Shown: piece after piece, positions 33,481-40,678 of the stretch
Numbering within the stretch: position 1 is the first letter of the stretch
Layout of the letters: each line of letters starts with the position of its first letter
DNA from: Pseudomonas farris
Lineage (GTDB): Bacteria > Pseudomonadota > Gammaproteobacteria > Pseudomonadales > Pseudomonadaceae
DNA length: 64,000 nt
Assembly (NCBI RefSeq): GCF_019145235.1
Contig: NZ_JAHSTV010000012.1
Span: 1 to 64,000, forward strand
Reading direction: 5' to 3'
The notes under the pieces: generated by a model
Databases searched by the model: none
Seen by the model: only the letters and a program-made list of their open reading frames with translations
Told to the model about the DNA's origin: nothing
Made by a program: the position numbers and the translations under genes

Positions 33481-34815
33481 TCAAGGCTTACGCTTACGCG
33501 GCCCGGTATTGAACACCGGTACTTTACGCACAGGCTTGATCGAAGGCTCCGGCGCCGAGGCATCACCGCTCTCAACCCATTTACCCAGGTTGCGCTTGCC
33601 GCCACTGGAGGTCTTGGGCTTCTTCGGTTTTTTCGGCTTCTTGACAACCTGACCGCTGGCATCGGTATCCGGTACGCGGTGCTCAGGCTCGAAGTCCTGC
33701 TCCATCTGGCGAGTCAACGTCTGACGGGTCAACATCTCGATGGCTGACAGCTGATTCACTTCATCGGCGCACACCAGCGAAATAGCCTGCCCGGTTGCAC
33801 CCGCACGACCAGTACGACCGATGCGGTGGATGTAGTCCTCCGCCACGATCGGCAGGTCGAAATTGACCACCAATGGCAAATCTTCGATATCCAGACCACG
33901 CGCAGCCACGTCGGTGGCTACAAGGATCTGCACTTCACTGGCCTTGAAACGATCCAGTGCCCGCTGACGGGTCGCCTGAGGTTTGTCGCCGTGGATGCCG
34001 TCGGCATTGATGCCCAGGCCCTGGAGTTTTTCCACCAACGCGTCTACGCCGTTACGGGTCTTGGCGAATACCAGCACCTGCTTCCACTTGCCTTTGCGCA
34101 TCAAATGAACGAACAGCTCCGACTTGCGCTTCTTGTCCACCGTCACCACCCATTGCTTGACGGTGTTGGCAGCGACGTTGCGCGGGCTGACTTCGATGCT
34201 CAGCGGGTCGTTGAGCATTTGCCCGGCCAGCGTGCGGATGGCGTCGGAGAAAGTCGCGGAGAACAACAGCGTCTGACGTTTCTTCGGCAGCGCTTTGTAG
34301 ATATTCCCCAGCTCTTCGGAAAAGCCCAGATCGAGCATACGATCGGCTTCGTCCAGCACCAGGGTTTGCAACTGGTTGAACTTGAGCGCGTTCTGGCGAA
34401 ACAGGTCGAGCAAGCGGCCCGGAGTCGCCACCAACAGGTCGACGCCTTTGCGCAGCTTCATCATTTGCGGGTTGATGCTGACGCCACCGTACACCGCGTA
34501 CGTGCTCAACGGCAGGTTCTCTGCGTACTGACGCACGCTTTCGTGAACCTGCTCGGCCAGTTCGCGGGTCGGCACCAGGATCAGTGCGCGCACGGAGTTG
34601 GCGCTGACTTTCGGACCTTCCATGGCCAGCAATTGCAGCAGCGGCAAGGCGAAACCGGCGGTCTTGCCGGTGCCGGTCTGGGCTGCTGCCATCAGGTCAC
34701 GACCGGCCAGCACCGCCGGAATCGCTTGTGTCTGCACCGGCGTAGGGGTCTGGTAGCCGAGCGTCTCGAGAGCGCGCAGCAAGGGTTCGATCAGGCCAAG
34801 GGTGGCGAAAGTCAT
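33481..34815 (-). CDS. DEAD-box RNA helicase, RhlE-like
   Basis: 444 residues. Conserved motifs: Q motif (TPTPVQTQAIP, 23-33), motif I AQTGTGKT (45-52), PTRELA, TPGR, DEAD (156-159), SAT (187-189), and in the second domain VLVATDVAARGLDIEDLP and HRIGRTGRAG. The C-terminal extension is rich in Lys/Pro/Arg (KKPKKPKKPKTSSGGKR), as in RhlE proteins, and probably contacts RNA. It unwinds RNA in ribosome assembly or mRNA decay. The start twelve codons inside the frame matches family N-termini. Confidence 0.92.
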   Translation of the reverse strand: MTFATLGLIEPLLRALETLGYQTPTPVQTQAIPAVLAGRDLMAAAQTGTGKTAGFALPLLQLLAMEGPKVSANSVRALILVPTRELAEQVHESVRQYAENLPLSTYAVYGGVSINPQMMKLRKGVDLLVATPGRLLDLFRQNALKFNQLQTLVLDEADRMLDLGFSEELGNIYKALPKKRQTLLFSATFSDAIRTLAGQMLNDPLSIEVSPRNVAANTVKQWVVTVDKKRKSELFVHLMRKGKWKQVLVFAKTRNGVDALVEKLQGLGINADGIHGDKPQATRQRALDRFKASEVQILVATDVAARGLDIEDLPLVVNFDLPIVAEDYIHRIGRTGRAGATGQAISLVCADEVNQLSAIEMLTRQTLTRQMEQDFEPEHRVPDTDASGQVVKKPKKPKKPKTSSGGKRNLGKWVESGDASAPEPSIKPVRKVPVFNTGPRKRKP

Positions 34816-34880
34816 GGGAGTACCGTAGGAAAATTCAGCGCGGTTGTGCAAAACGAGTGTGCAATGGCGCGCAGTTTACC

Positions 34881-35807
34881 CTAATTCGCTCGGGATTCTG
34901 TCGGCACAACTACCGCAGGCCGATCGGCACCTCGACGCCACTGCGGCAACCCGATCAACACCACGGCACTGATGATCACTGTCATGGCCAGCGCTTCTTC
35001 AATACCAATGGTCTCGCCAACAAATACGATACCCAGCAACACCGCCACCGCCGGGTTGACGTAGGCATAACTGGTGGCCGCCGCCGGACGCACATGTTTC
35101 AACAGGTACATGTAGGCGTTGAAGGCGATGATCGAACCGAAGATGGTCAGGTACGCCAGCGCCGCCCAGCCTTCGATCGGCGGCATGGCCTCAAGATGCT
35201 CACCGCTCACCGCGCTGCCGATCAACAACACCACGCCGCCCACCAGCATTTCCACCGCACTGGCCATCGCACCCTGCGGTAACGGCAAGTGTTTGCTCCA
35301 CACCGAACCGAAAGCCCAGGACGCTGCCGCGAACACCAGCAATGCCGCGCCCAACGGGCTCGATTGCAAATTGGAACCGAGGTTGAGCATGGCGATACCG
35401 ATCAGCCCGAGCACAATCCCGGCCCATTCGAGACGGGTATTACGCGCGCCCCAGAAATATCCACACAACAAAGTGAACAGTGGCACCGTCGCCACCGCCA
35501 ACGCGGCAACGCCGGAGGCGACACCGGTGTGTTCAGCCACGCTCACTGCACCGTTGCCGCACGTGAGCAGCAAAATCCCAATGATCCCCGCCGCTTTCCA
35601 CTGCGCCCACGTCGGTGCCGGCGCCCCGCGCCATCGCAGGAACGCGTACATCAACGTACCGGCGATCACGAAGCGAATACCGGCGAGCAACAACGGCGGC
35701 CAGTACTGCACGCCGATGCGAATCACCAGGTAGGTCGATCCCCAAATCACGTACAGCGCGAAAAAAGCAGCGATCAGCGGTAAGGAAAAACGGCGTATGC
35801 CAGGCAT
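34881..35807 (-). CDS. EamA/DMT exporter, YedA-like
   Basis: 308 residues with ten spans in two EamA repeats. The N-terminus (SLPLIAAFFALYVIWGSTYLVIRIGVQYWPPLLLAGIRFVIAG) is the typical YedA/RhaT-type start. It is an inner-membrane exporter of amino acids or small metabolites, substrate not known. It is divergent from an Lrp-type regulator with a 160-base gap, a common arrangement in which the regulator controls the exporter. Confidence 0.87.
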   Translation of the reverse strand: MPGIRRFSLPLIAAFFALYVIWGSTYLVIRIGVQYWPPLLLAGIRFVIAGTLMYAFLRWRGAPAPTWAQWKAAGIIGILLLTCGNGAVSVAEHTGVASGVAALAVATVPLFTLLCGYFWGARNTRLEWAGIVLGLIGIAMLNLGSNLQSSPLGAALLVFAAASWAFGSVWSKHLPLPQGAMASAVEMLVGGVVLLIGSAVSGEHLEAMPPIEGWAALAYLTIFGSIIAFNAYMYLLKHVRPAAATSYAYVNPAVAVLLGIVFVGETIGIEEALAMTVIISAVVLIGLPQWRRGADRPAVVVPTESRAN

Positions 35808-35967
35808 GGGCAGCTCGAGAACAAGACAAAGAGAGCAGCTATTCTAGAAAGGCCAACGGCAGAAAATAAGTTACAAAACCTGTTTATCGCACCGGTACAC
35901 TTTTCAAAACACGGAGTTCAGCGCTATAAACCGTGCTTTCGAAAGTCAGCCTTTTTTCAGGAATGCC

Positions 35968-36417
35968 ATGATGGACAAATACGACCGCATGCTCCTCAGC
36001 GCCCTGTTGGAAAACGGTCGTGCGTCCTACGCCGAACTGGCGCGCAAGGTGAACCTGTCCGCTCCGGCGGTGGCCGAGCGCGTGGCCAAACTTGAGGCCT
36101 GCGGGGTGATCACCGGCTACCAGGCGAAAGTCGACATGGCCAAACTCGGTCTGCCGATCCAGTGCGTCATCGAACTGCGCCTGAATCAGCACGGCAACCA
36201 GAAAACCTACGACGAACTGATCAAAATCCCACAGCTCACCGAATGCCATCGCGTCACCGGCGACCCGTGCGTGATCATGCAAGCGGCGGTGGGCTCGATG
36301 CCGGAGCTGGAAGAGTTGATCAACCGGATCGCCACGTTCGGGTTCAGCAAGACCTCGATCGTGCTGTCCAGCGCCATCGAGAAGCGCGTGCCGTTGGGGC
36401 AGTTGGAAGGGAAGTAG
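35968..36417 (+). CDS. Lrp/AsnC-family regulator (divergent from exporter)
   Basis: 149 residues. The helix-turn-helix covers about 6-55 (DRMLLSALLENGRASYAELARKVNLSAPAVAERVAKLEACGVITGY), followed by the RAM ligand domain with ECHRVTGDPCVIMQAAVGSMPELEELIN. A pair of ATG codons starts the gene; AGGA lies before the first. It probably senses an amino acid and controls the YedA-like exporter gene that faces it. Confidence 0.9.
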   Translation: MMDKYDRMLLSALLENGRASYAELARKVNLSAPAVAERVAKLEACGVITGYQAKVDMAKLGLPIQCVIELRLNQHGNQKTYDELIKIPQLTECHRVTGDPCVIMQAAVGSMPELEELINRIATFGFSKTSIVLSSAIEKRVPLGQLEGK

Positions 36418-36441
36418 ATCTAATGTCACCGCAGACCCAAT

Positions 36442-36529
36442 GTGGGAGCGGGCTTGCTCGCGAAAGCGATTTATCATTCAACATTAATGTCGACTGACAC
36501 ACCGTTTTCGCGAGCAAGCCCGCTCCCAC
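36442..36529. repeat. REPIN-like paired inverted repeat
   Basis: The same 23-base arms with spacer containing CATTCAACATTAATGTCGAC; it is the third close copy of the element at 817-904 and 31973-32060. It lies between the convergent Lrp and exonuclease genes. Confidence 0.85.
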
Positions 36530-36547
36530 ACTCAATCTGCGGCGTAC

Positions 36548-37159
36548 TCAGAACCCGCGATACCGCTTCAAATGCTCATTGATCTTCGCCGCCGGCACTT
36601 TCTGCAAACTGACCAGCAGATCATGGGACAACTCCCGCAGCCCATGCTTGCGCCGCAACTCTTCGGCCAAGTGCGCCGTCAGGTTGGCCGCCATTTCGGC
36701 ATCGGCCATGGCCCGGTGAGCCTTGCCGGTATTGGGCAGGCTGGCGAACGTGGTGAGGGTGCCGAGTTTGTGGTCTGGCGCGGCGGGCATCAGGCGGCGG
36801 GCGAGTAACAGCGAGCAGGCAAAGTTCTGCAAGCGTGTGCGTTTGATTCGCCCGAGTTCGTAGTCCCAGAACTTCTGGTCAAACGCAGCGTTGTGCGCCA
36901 GCAGCGGTGTGATGCCGACGAATTCATTGACCTCGTTCATCACCTGCTCGGCCGAGGGCGCGGTGCGCAGCATGGCGTTGCTGATACCGGTGAGTTGCTC
37001 AATGAAGGCCGGCACCCGCACGCCGGCGTTCATCAGGCTTTGATAACGCTCGACGATGCGCCCCTGTTCAAGAATCACCACGGCAATTTCCGTGGCCCGG
37101 CAGCTGCTGCTCGGGGAGAGTCCGGTGGTTTCAAAGTCGATGACTGCTATGCGTTCCAA
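36548..37159 (-). CDS. DnaQ-type 3'-5' exonuclease
   Basis: 203 residues of the DEDDh exonuclease fold: IAVIDFETTGLSP (ExoI, Asp and Glu), ITPLLAHNAAFDQKFWDYEL (ExoII, Asp) and GKAHRAMADAEMAANLTAHL (ExoIII, His and Asp). The domain starts at once, and the best start is a TTG reading LERIAVIDFETTG with CGGAG 11 bases before it; no ATG fits. It degrades DNA or RNA from the 3' end. It follows the NYN gene with a 21-base gap and is probably in one operon with it. Confidence 0.85.
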   Translation of the reverse strand: MERIAVIDFETTGLSPSSSCRATEIAVVILEQGRIVERYQSLMNAGVRVPAFIEQLTGISNAMLRTAPSAEQVMNEVNEFVGITPLLAHNAAFDQKFWDYELGRIKRTRLQNFACSLLLARRLMPAAPDHKLGTLTTFASLPNTGKAHRAMADAEMAANLTAHLAEELRRKHGLRELSHDLLVSLQKVPAAKINEHLKRYRGF

Positions 37160-37181
37160 ACCTGTTTCAACTCCGTAAAAA

Positions 37182-37661
37182 TCAATTCTTGAGCAGCAAT
37201 GCGCCTTCGATCGGCACATAACGACTGGCGGCGCGGATCAGCGAATTGGCGGTGAGACCGGGTACGCCATAGGCCACCGCTTGCACACCGTGCTTGCTGA
37301 TGATGCGCTCCAGCAGCATGTCGAAATCACCGTCGCCGGAGGCCAGCACCACTTCGTCGACATGATCGGCGGCGTCCATGATGTCGAGGGTGATGCCCAC
37401 GTCCCAGTCGCCTTTGGCCGAACCGTCGCTGCGCTGGATGTAGGGCTTGAGCTTCACGATGAAACCGAGATTGCGCAGGATCTGCTGAAACTGCTGCTGC
37501 TTGCTGTCGCCACGATCGATCGCATAGGCATAGGCCTCGACGATCTGCCCTTCTTTACTGACGTCAGCCCACAACGCGGCGTAGTTGAAGTGGCAACCAT
37601 AGGCCTGACGCACGGTGTAATAAAGGTTTTGGACATCGGCGAACACTGCGATTTTTTTCAC
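37182..37661 (-). CDS. NYN-domain protein, LabA-like (DUF88)
   Basis: 159 residues of PIN-like NYN type: KKIAVFADVQNLYYTVRQ (first acidic site), AYAIDRGDSKQQQFQQILRNLGFIVKLKPYIQ, KGDWDVGITLDIMDAADHVDEVVLASGDGDFDMLLERI (second acidic cluster) and VQAVAYGVPGLTANSLIRAASRYVPIEGALL. The acidic residues of the nuclease centre (Asp9, Asp85, Asp104/106) look intact. NYN proteins are predicted ribonucleases. It is first in a likely operon with the exonuclease downstream. Confidence 0.86.
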   Translation of the reverse strand: MKKIAVFADVQNLYYTVRQAYGCHFNYAALWADVSKEGQIVEAYAYAIDRGDSKQQQFQQILRNLGFIVKLKPYIQRSDGSAKGDWDVGITLDIMDAADHVDEVVLASGDGDFDMLLERIISKHGVQAVAYGVPGLTANSLIRAASRYVPIEGALLLKN

Positions 37662-37767
37662 CGTACATCCTCATTAGCGTGCCAAAGCGCGGGCAAGATC
37701 AGGCACCAGGGCCCGAAAAGTTGCCCAGTATGCCAGCCCGAAGGATTGTTCCGCGAATAATCGGCCG

Positions 37768-37797
37768 TGTGGCGAGGGGGCTTGCTCCCTCGCCACA
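37768..37797. repeat. Minimal GTGGCGAGGG palindrome
   Basis: The arms TGTGGCGAGGG and CCCTCGCCACA are separated by eight bases (GGCTTGCT). It is the collapsed form of the longer repeats at 11346, 53682 and 59367. It sits between the DUF2076 and NYN genes and may act as a terminator. Confidence 0.75.
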
Positions 37798-37803
37798 GAT
37801 GTA

Positions 37804-38544
37804 TCAGACGAAGGAGTCGTCGTCGCCACCGAAGAACGATGAGCTGTCATCGCTATAGTCGGCGTCGGCGAATCCGCCTTGATCGCTGGAGTTGTCAGCC
37901 ACGCGCTGATCATTGCTGCTGTCGCTCTGATCGTTGACCTGAGCCGGTTCTTCCTTGAGGACTTCAACCACTTCCGGCTGCTGATTGTGCTGGAACAGGC
38001 TGCTGATGCCCTGCGCGAGCATCACGCCACCGGCCACGCCCGCTGCCGTTTTCAATGCACCGCCGAGGAAACCGCTGCCGGCCGCCTGTTGTGGTGCGTA
38101 ATTTGGCTGCGGTGCGGCACCGAAATTCTGCTGTGGCGGCTGGGCATTGAACGACGGCCGCCCCGGTTCACGCCAGCCACCATTCGACGGGGCTGCGCTT
38201 TGAGTCGGCGCAGGCTGCGGATCACGGGAGCCACCACCGAAGATGCTCGACAAAAAGCCACCGCTGCTCGGCGCCGGAGCCGCCGTCTGAGCCTTGGCCG
38301 ATTGCAGTTCAGCCTGCAATTGCTGGACTTGTTGGGTGAGTTGCTTGTTCTGTTCGTCGAGGCTCTTGATGGCTGCCTCTTGCACCAGAATCGCCTGGGT
38401 CATGAAATAGCCCGCCGCTGGCTGGCGAGTCAGGTGTTCCTTGATCCGCGCTTCGGCCTGGGCGTCGCGCGGGGCTGAATCCGTTTCGGCCTGTTGCAGC
38501 CGGGAAAACAGTCCATCGATCAGGGTTTGTTCTTCGCTGTTCAT
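37804..38544 (-). CDS. DUF2076 protein
   Basis: 246 residues. The N-terminus (NSEEQTLIDGLFSRLQQAETDSAPRDAQAEARIKEHLTRQPAAGYFMTQAILVQE) and the GGFLSSIFGGG and GFLGGALKTAAGVAGGVMLAQGISSLF segments are typical of DUF2076. A coiled coil (about 63-87, DEQNKQLTQQVQQLQAELQSAK) is visible, and the C-terminus is acidic and low-complexity (DYSDDSSSFFGGDDDSF). Function unknown. The ATG 13 codons inside the longest frame matches family N-termini. Confidence 0.85.
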   Translation of the reverse strand: MNSEEQTLIDGLFSRLQQAETDSAPRDAQAEARIKEHLTRQPAAGYFMTQAILVQEAAIKSLDEQNKQLTQQVQQLQAELQSAKAQTAAPAPSSGGFLSSIFGGGSRDPQPAPTQSAAPSNGGWREPGRPSFNAQPPQQNFGAAPQPNYAPQQAAGSGFLGGALKTAAGVAGGVMLAQGISSLFQHNQQPEVVEVLKEEPAQVNDQSDSSNDQRVADNSSDQGGFADADYSDDSSSFFGGDDDSFV

Positions 38545-38721
38545 GGCGACCTCATAGATTGCCGGGAAAATCGTCGCCCTCATCCACTGTGGATAAGGTG
38601 CTCACCAGTAATGGGGCTGATACAGGATGTTTCAATGACCTTTACCGAACGTTTACGTTTGCGCCCCCAAGGGTTTCATCGGTTAAAGTGAGTCACTGCT
38701 TTCAACCTGCGATACCGACTG

Positions 38722-39396
38722 ATGAATCCGTTCGACGTACTGCGTGACTCTCTGTATTTCTTCAAGCGCAATCTGCGCCAGATCGTGCAGCTGTGCCTGC
38801 CGCTGGTGATTGTCGAGGCGCTGCTGCAACAAGTGGTCGACCACTCCACCGAGCCGGACAGTTTCCCCGGCATCAGTGTATTGGTCGGCCTGCTGGTGTA
38901 TCCGCTGTACACCGCCGCGCTGATCCTGTTTCTCGATGCCCGCAGCCGTGGCGAATCGCCGCGCACCCGCGACTTGCTGGCGACCTCCGCGACCCTGTGG
39001 CCGCGCTTCGCCCTGCTGACCGCCCTCAATACCCTGCTGATCCTGATCGGCCTGTCACTGTATTTTCTACCGGGGATCTGGCTGATGGTGACACTGGCGT
39101 TCGGCGAGTACCTGCTGGTGCTGCGCGGCCTGGCACCGCTGGCGGCGATGAAGGAAAGCCTGCGCCTGACCCGCGGGAATTTCCTGCGCATTCTGGTGTG
39201 CATTCTGTGCGTGATGGGCCCGCTGTGGGTACTCAAGGGGGCGACGCTGGCGGTTTACCCTGATCCGCAGAACCCGGTGATATCACTGCTGATCGACAGC
39301 GCCCACAGCTTTCTGCAACTGTTCACCAGCGTGGTGGTGTTCCGTTTGTTCATGCTGATCGCCGATGCGCCCGAGAAAGCTGACGGAGCGCTCTAA
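38722..39396 (+). CDS. YciC-family membrane protein
   Basis: 224 residues with about five or six hydrophobic spans. The pattern (MNPFDVLRDSLYFFKRNLRQIVQLCLPLVIVEALLQQVVD..., then YFLPGIWLMVTLAFGEYLLVLRGLAPLAAMKESLRLTRGNFLRIL) is that of the YciC/UPF0259 family. Inner-membrane protein of unknown function. It lies upstream of the EEP-family gene on the same strand, 74 bases apart. Confidence 0.83.
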   Translation: MNPFDVLRDSLYFFKRNLRQIVQLCLPLVIVEALLQQVVDHSTEPDSFPGISVLVGLLVYPLYTAALILFLDARSRGESPRTRDLLATSATLWPRFALLTALNTLLILIGLSLYFLPGIWLMVTLAFGEYLLVLRGLAPLAAMKESLRLTRGNFLRILVCILCVMGPLWVLKGATLAVYPDPQNPVISLLIDSAHSFLQLFTSVVVFRLFMLIADAPEKADGAL

Positions 39397-39470
39397 GCGC
39401 TCTACCCTTGGGCTTGGGCGCTGCTCTCGGTTATGCTCGGGGTCAATTTTGTAACGCTATAAGCCGAGCC

Positions 39471-40553
39471 ATGACCCGTCTACTGCGCTACACCCTGCTG
39501 TGCCTGCTGATTGCCATTGGCCTGATTGCATTGCTGATCTACAGCCTGACCTGGCGCCCCGAAGCCAAGGAAGTGTTGCCAGTCAGTTGCAACGCCCAAG
39601 CGCCGACGCTGGTGCCCGGCCAGGCGCTGAAGGTGATGACCTGGAACGTCCAATATCTGGCAGGCAAGCGCTACGTGTTCTGGAACGACCTGGCCGCAGG
39701 GAACGACGAGCGCCCTACACCTGAAGACATGGCCTTCAGCCTCGACGAAGTGGCGCGGGTGATTCGCGACGAGCAACCGGACATCGTGCTGTTGCAGGAA
39801 CTCGATGACGGCGCCAAGGCCAGTGACTACCAGAACCAGTTCAAATTGCTTCAGGATCGAGTCACCGACTTGTATCCGTGCAGCGCGCAGGCCTTCGACT
39901 GGAAAGCCGACTTCGTGCCTGAACCGCACATCTACGGCAGCGTTGGCCGGCAATTGGCAACCCTGAGCCGCTACCAGATCGAACACGCCGAACGCCTGCA
40001 ATTACCGGTCGCACCGACCAATTTCATCAGCCGTCTGTTCAAGCCGAAAAACGCCTTGCTGGTCACTCACTTGCCATTGAGCAATGGCGGCCAAATGGCC
40101 GTGTTCAACACCCATCTGGACCGTGCCACCACCGCGCTCGACGAAACCTTGCAAAGCCAGGTGACAGCCGTGGCCAAGGTCCTCGACAAATATGAAAGCC
40201 GCGGCACGCCGTGGCTGATCGGTGGTGACTTCAACCTGTTGCCGCTGGGCCAGTATCGACGCCTGCCCGCTGAACAACGCACGCCCTATTCCGCCGACAG
40301 CGTGCTGCATGTGCTGTGGGACAAATACCCGATGATCCCCACCAACAACGAAGCCAGCGGTATCGACCGGGCGCAATGGCTGACCCATTACCCGAATGAC
40401 CCGGGCTTGAACGGTCCGGACCGGACCGTCGATTACCTGTTTTACAGCCCGCACATCAAACGGGTTGAGGCGAGGGTGAGACAGGACGATACGTTACGGA
40501 TTTCCGATCACTTGCCGGTGATTGCGCGGTTTCTGTTGCCGGCAGCGCCTTAG
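39471..40553 (+). CDS. Endonuclease/exonuclease/phosphatase-family protein
   Basis: 360 residues. An N-terminal membrane anchor (about 5-26) precedes the EEP domain: MTWNVQYLAG (Asn), IVLLQELDDG (Glu), HLDRATT, IGGDFNLLP (Asp and Asn), DYLFYSP (Asp) and SDHLPVIARF (Asp-His). The catalytic set is complete. The domain should face the periplasm, so the substrate could be a lipid phosphodiester, an extracellular nucleic acid or a similar compound. It is probably co-transcribed with the YciC gene. Confidence 0.83.
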   Translation: MTRLLRYTLLCLLIAIGLIALLIYSLTWRPEAKEVLPVSCNAQAPTLVPGQALKVMTWNVQYLAGKRYVFWNDLAAGNDERPTPEDMAFSLDEVARVIRDEQPDIVLLQELDDGAKASDYQNQFKLLQDRVTDLYPCSAQAFDWKADFVPEPHIYGSVGRQLATLSRYQIEHAERLQLPVAPTNFISRLFKPKNALLVTHLPLSNGGQMAVFNTHLDRATTALDETLQSQVTAVAKVLDKYESRGTPWLIGGDFNLLPLGQYRRLPAEQRTPYSADSVLHVLWDKYPMIPTNNEASGIDRAQWLTHYPNDPGLNGPDRTVDYLFYSPHIKRVEARVRQDDTLRISDHLPVIARFLLPAAP

Positions 40554-40562
40554 GTCAAAAGC

Positions 40563-40655
40563 TTCGCGAGCAAGCCCGCTCCCACACTGAATCTCGGTGG
40601 TACACAAATGCTGTGCTCACTGAAGATTTAATGTGGGAGCGGGCTTGCTCGCGAA
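40563..40655. repeat. REP pair, inverted orientation
   Basis: Two GTGGGAGCGGGCTTGCTCG-class arms, TTCGCGAG end first, with a spacer containing CTGTGCTCACTGAAGATTTAA. It lies between the convergent EEP and hrpB genes. A related spacer occurs at 57429-57521. Confidence 0.85.
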
Positions 40656-40678
40656 TGCCGCACCACCGATGCGACTGA

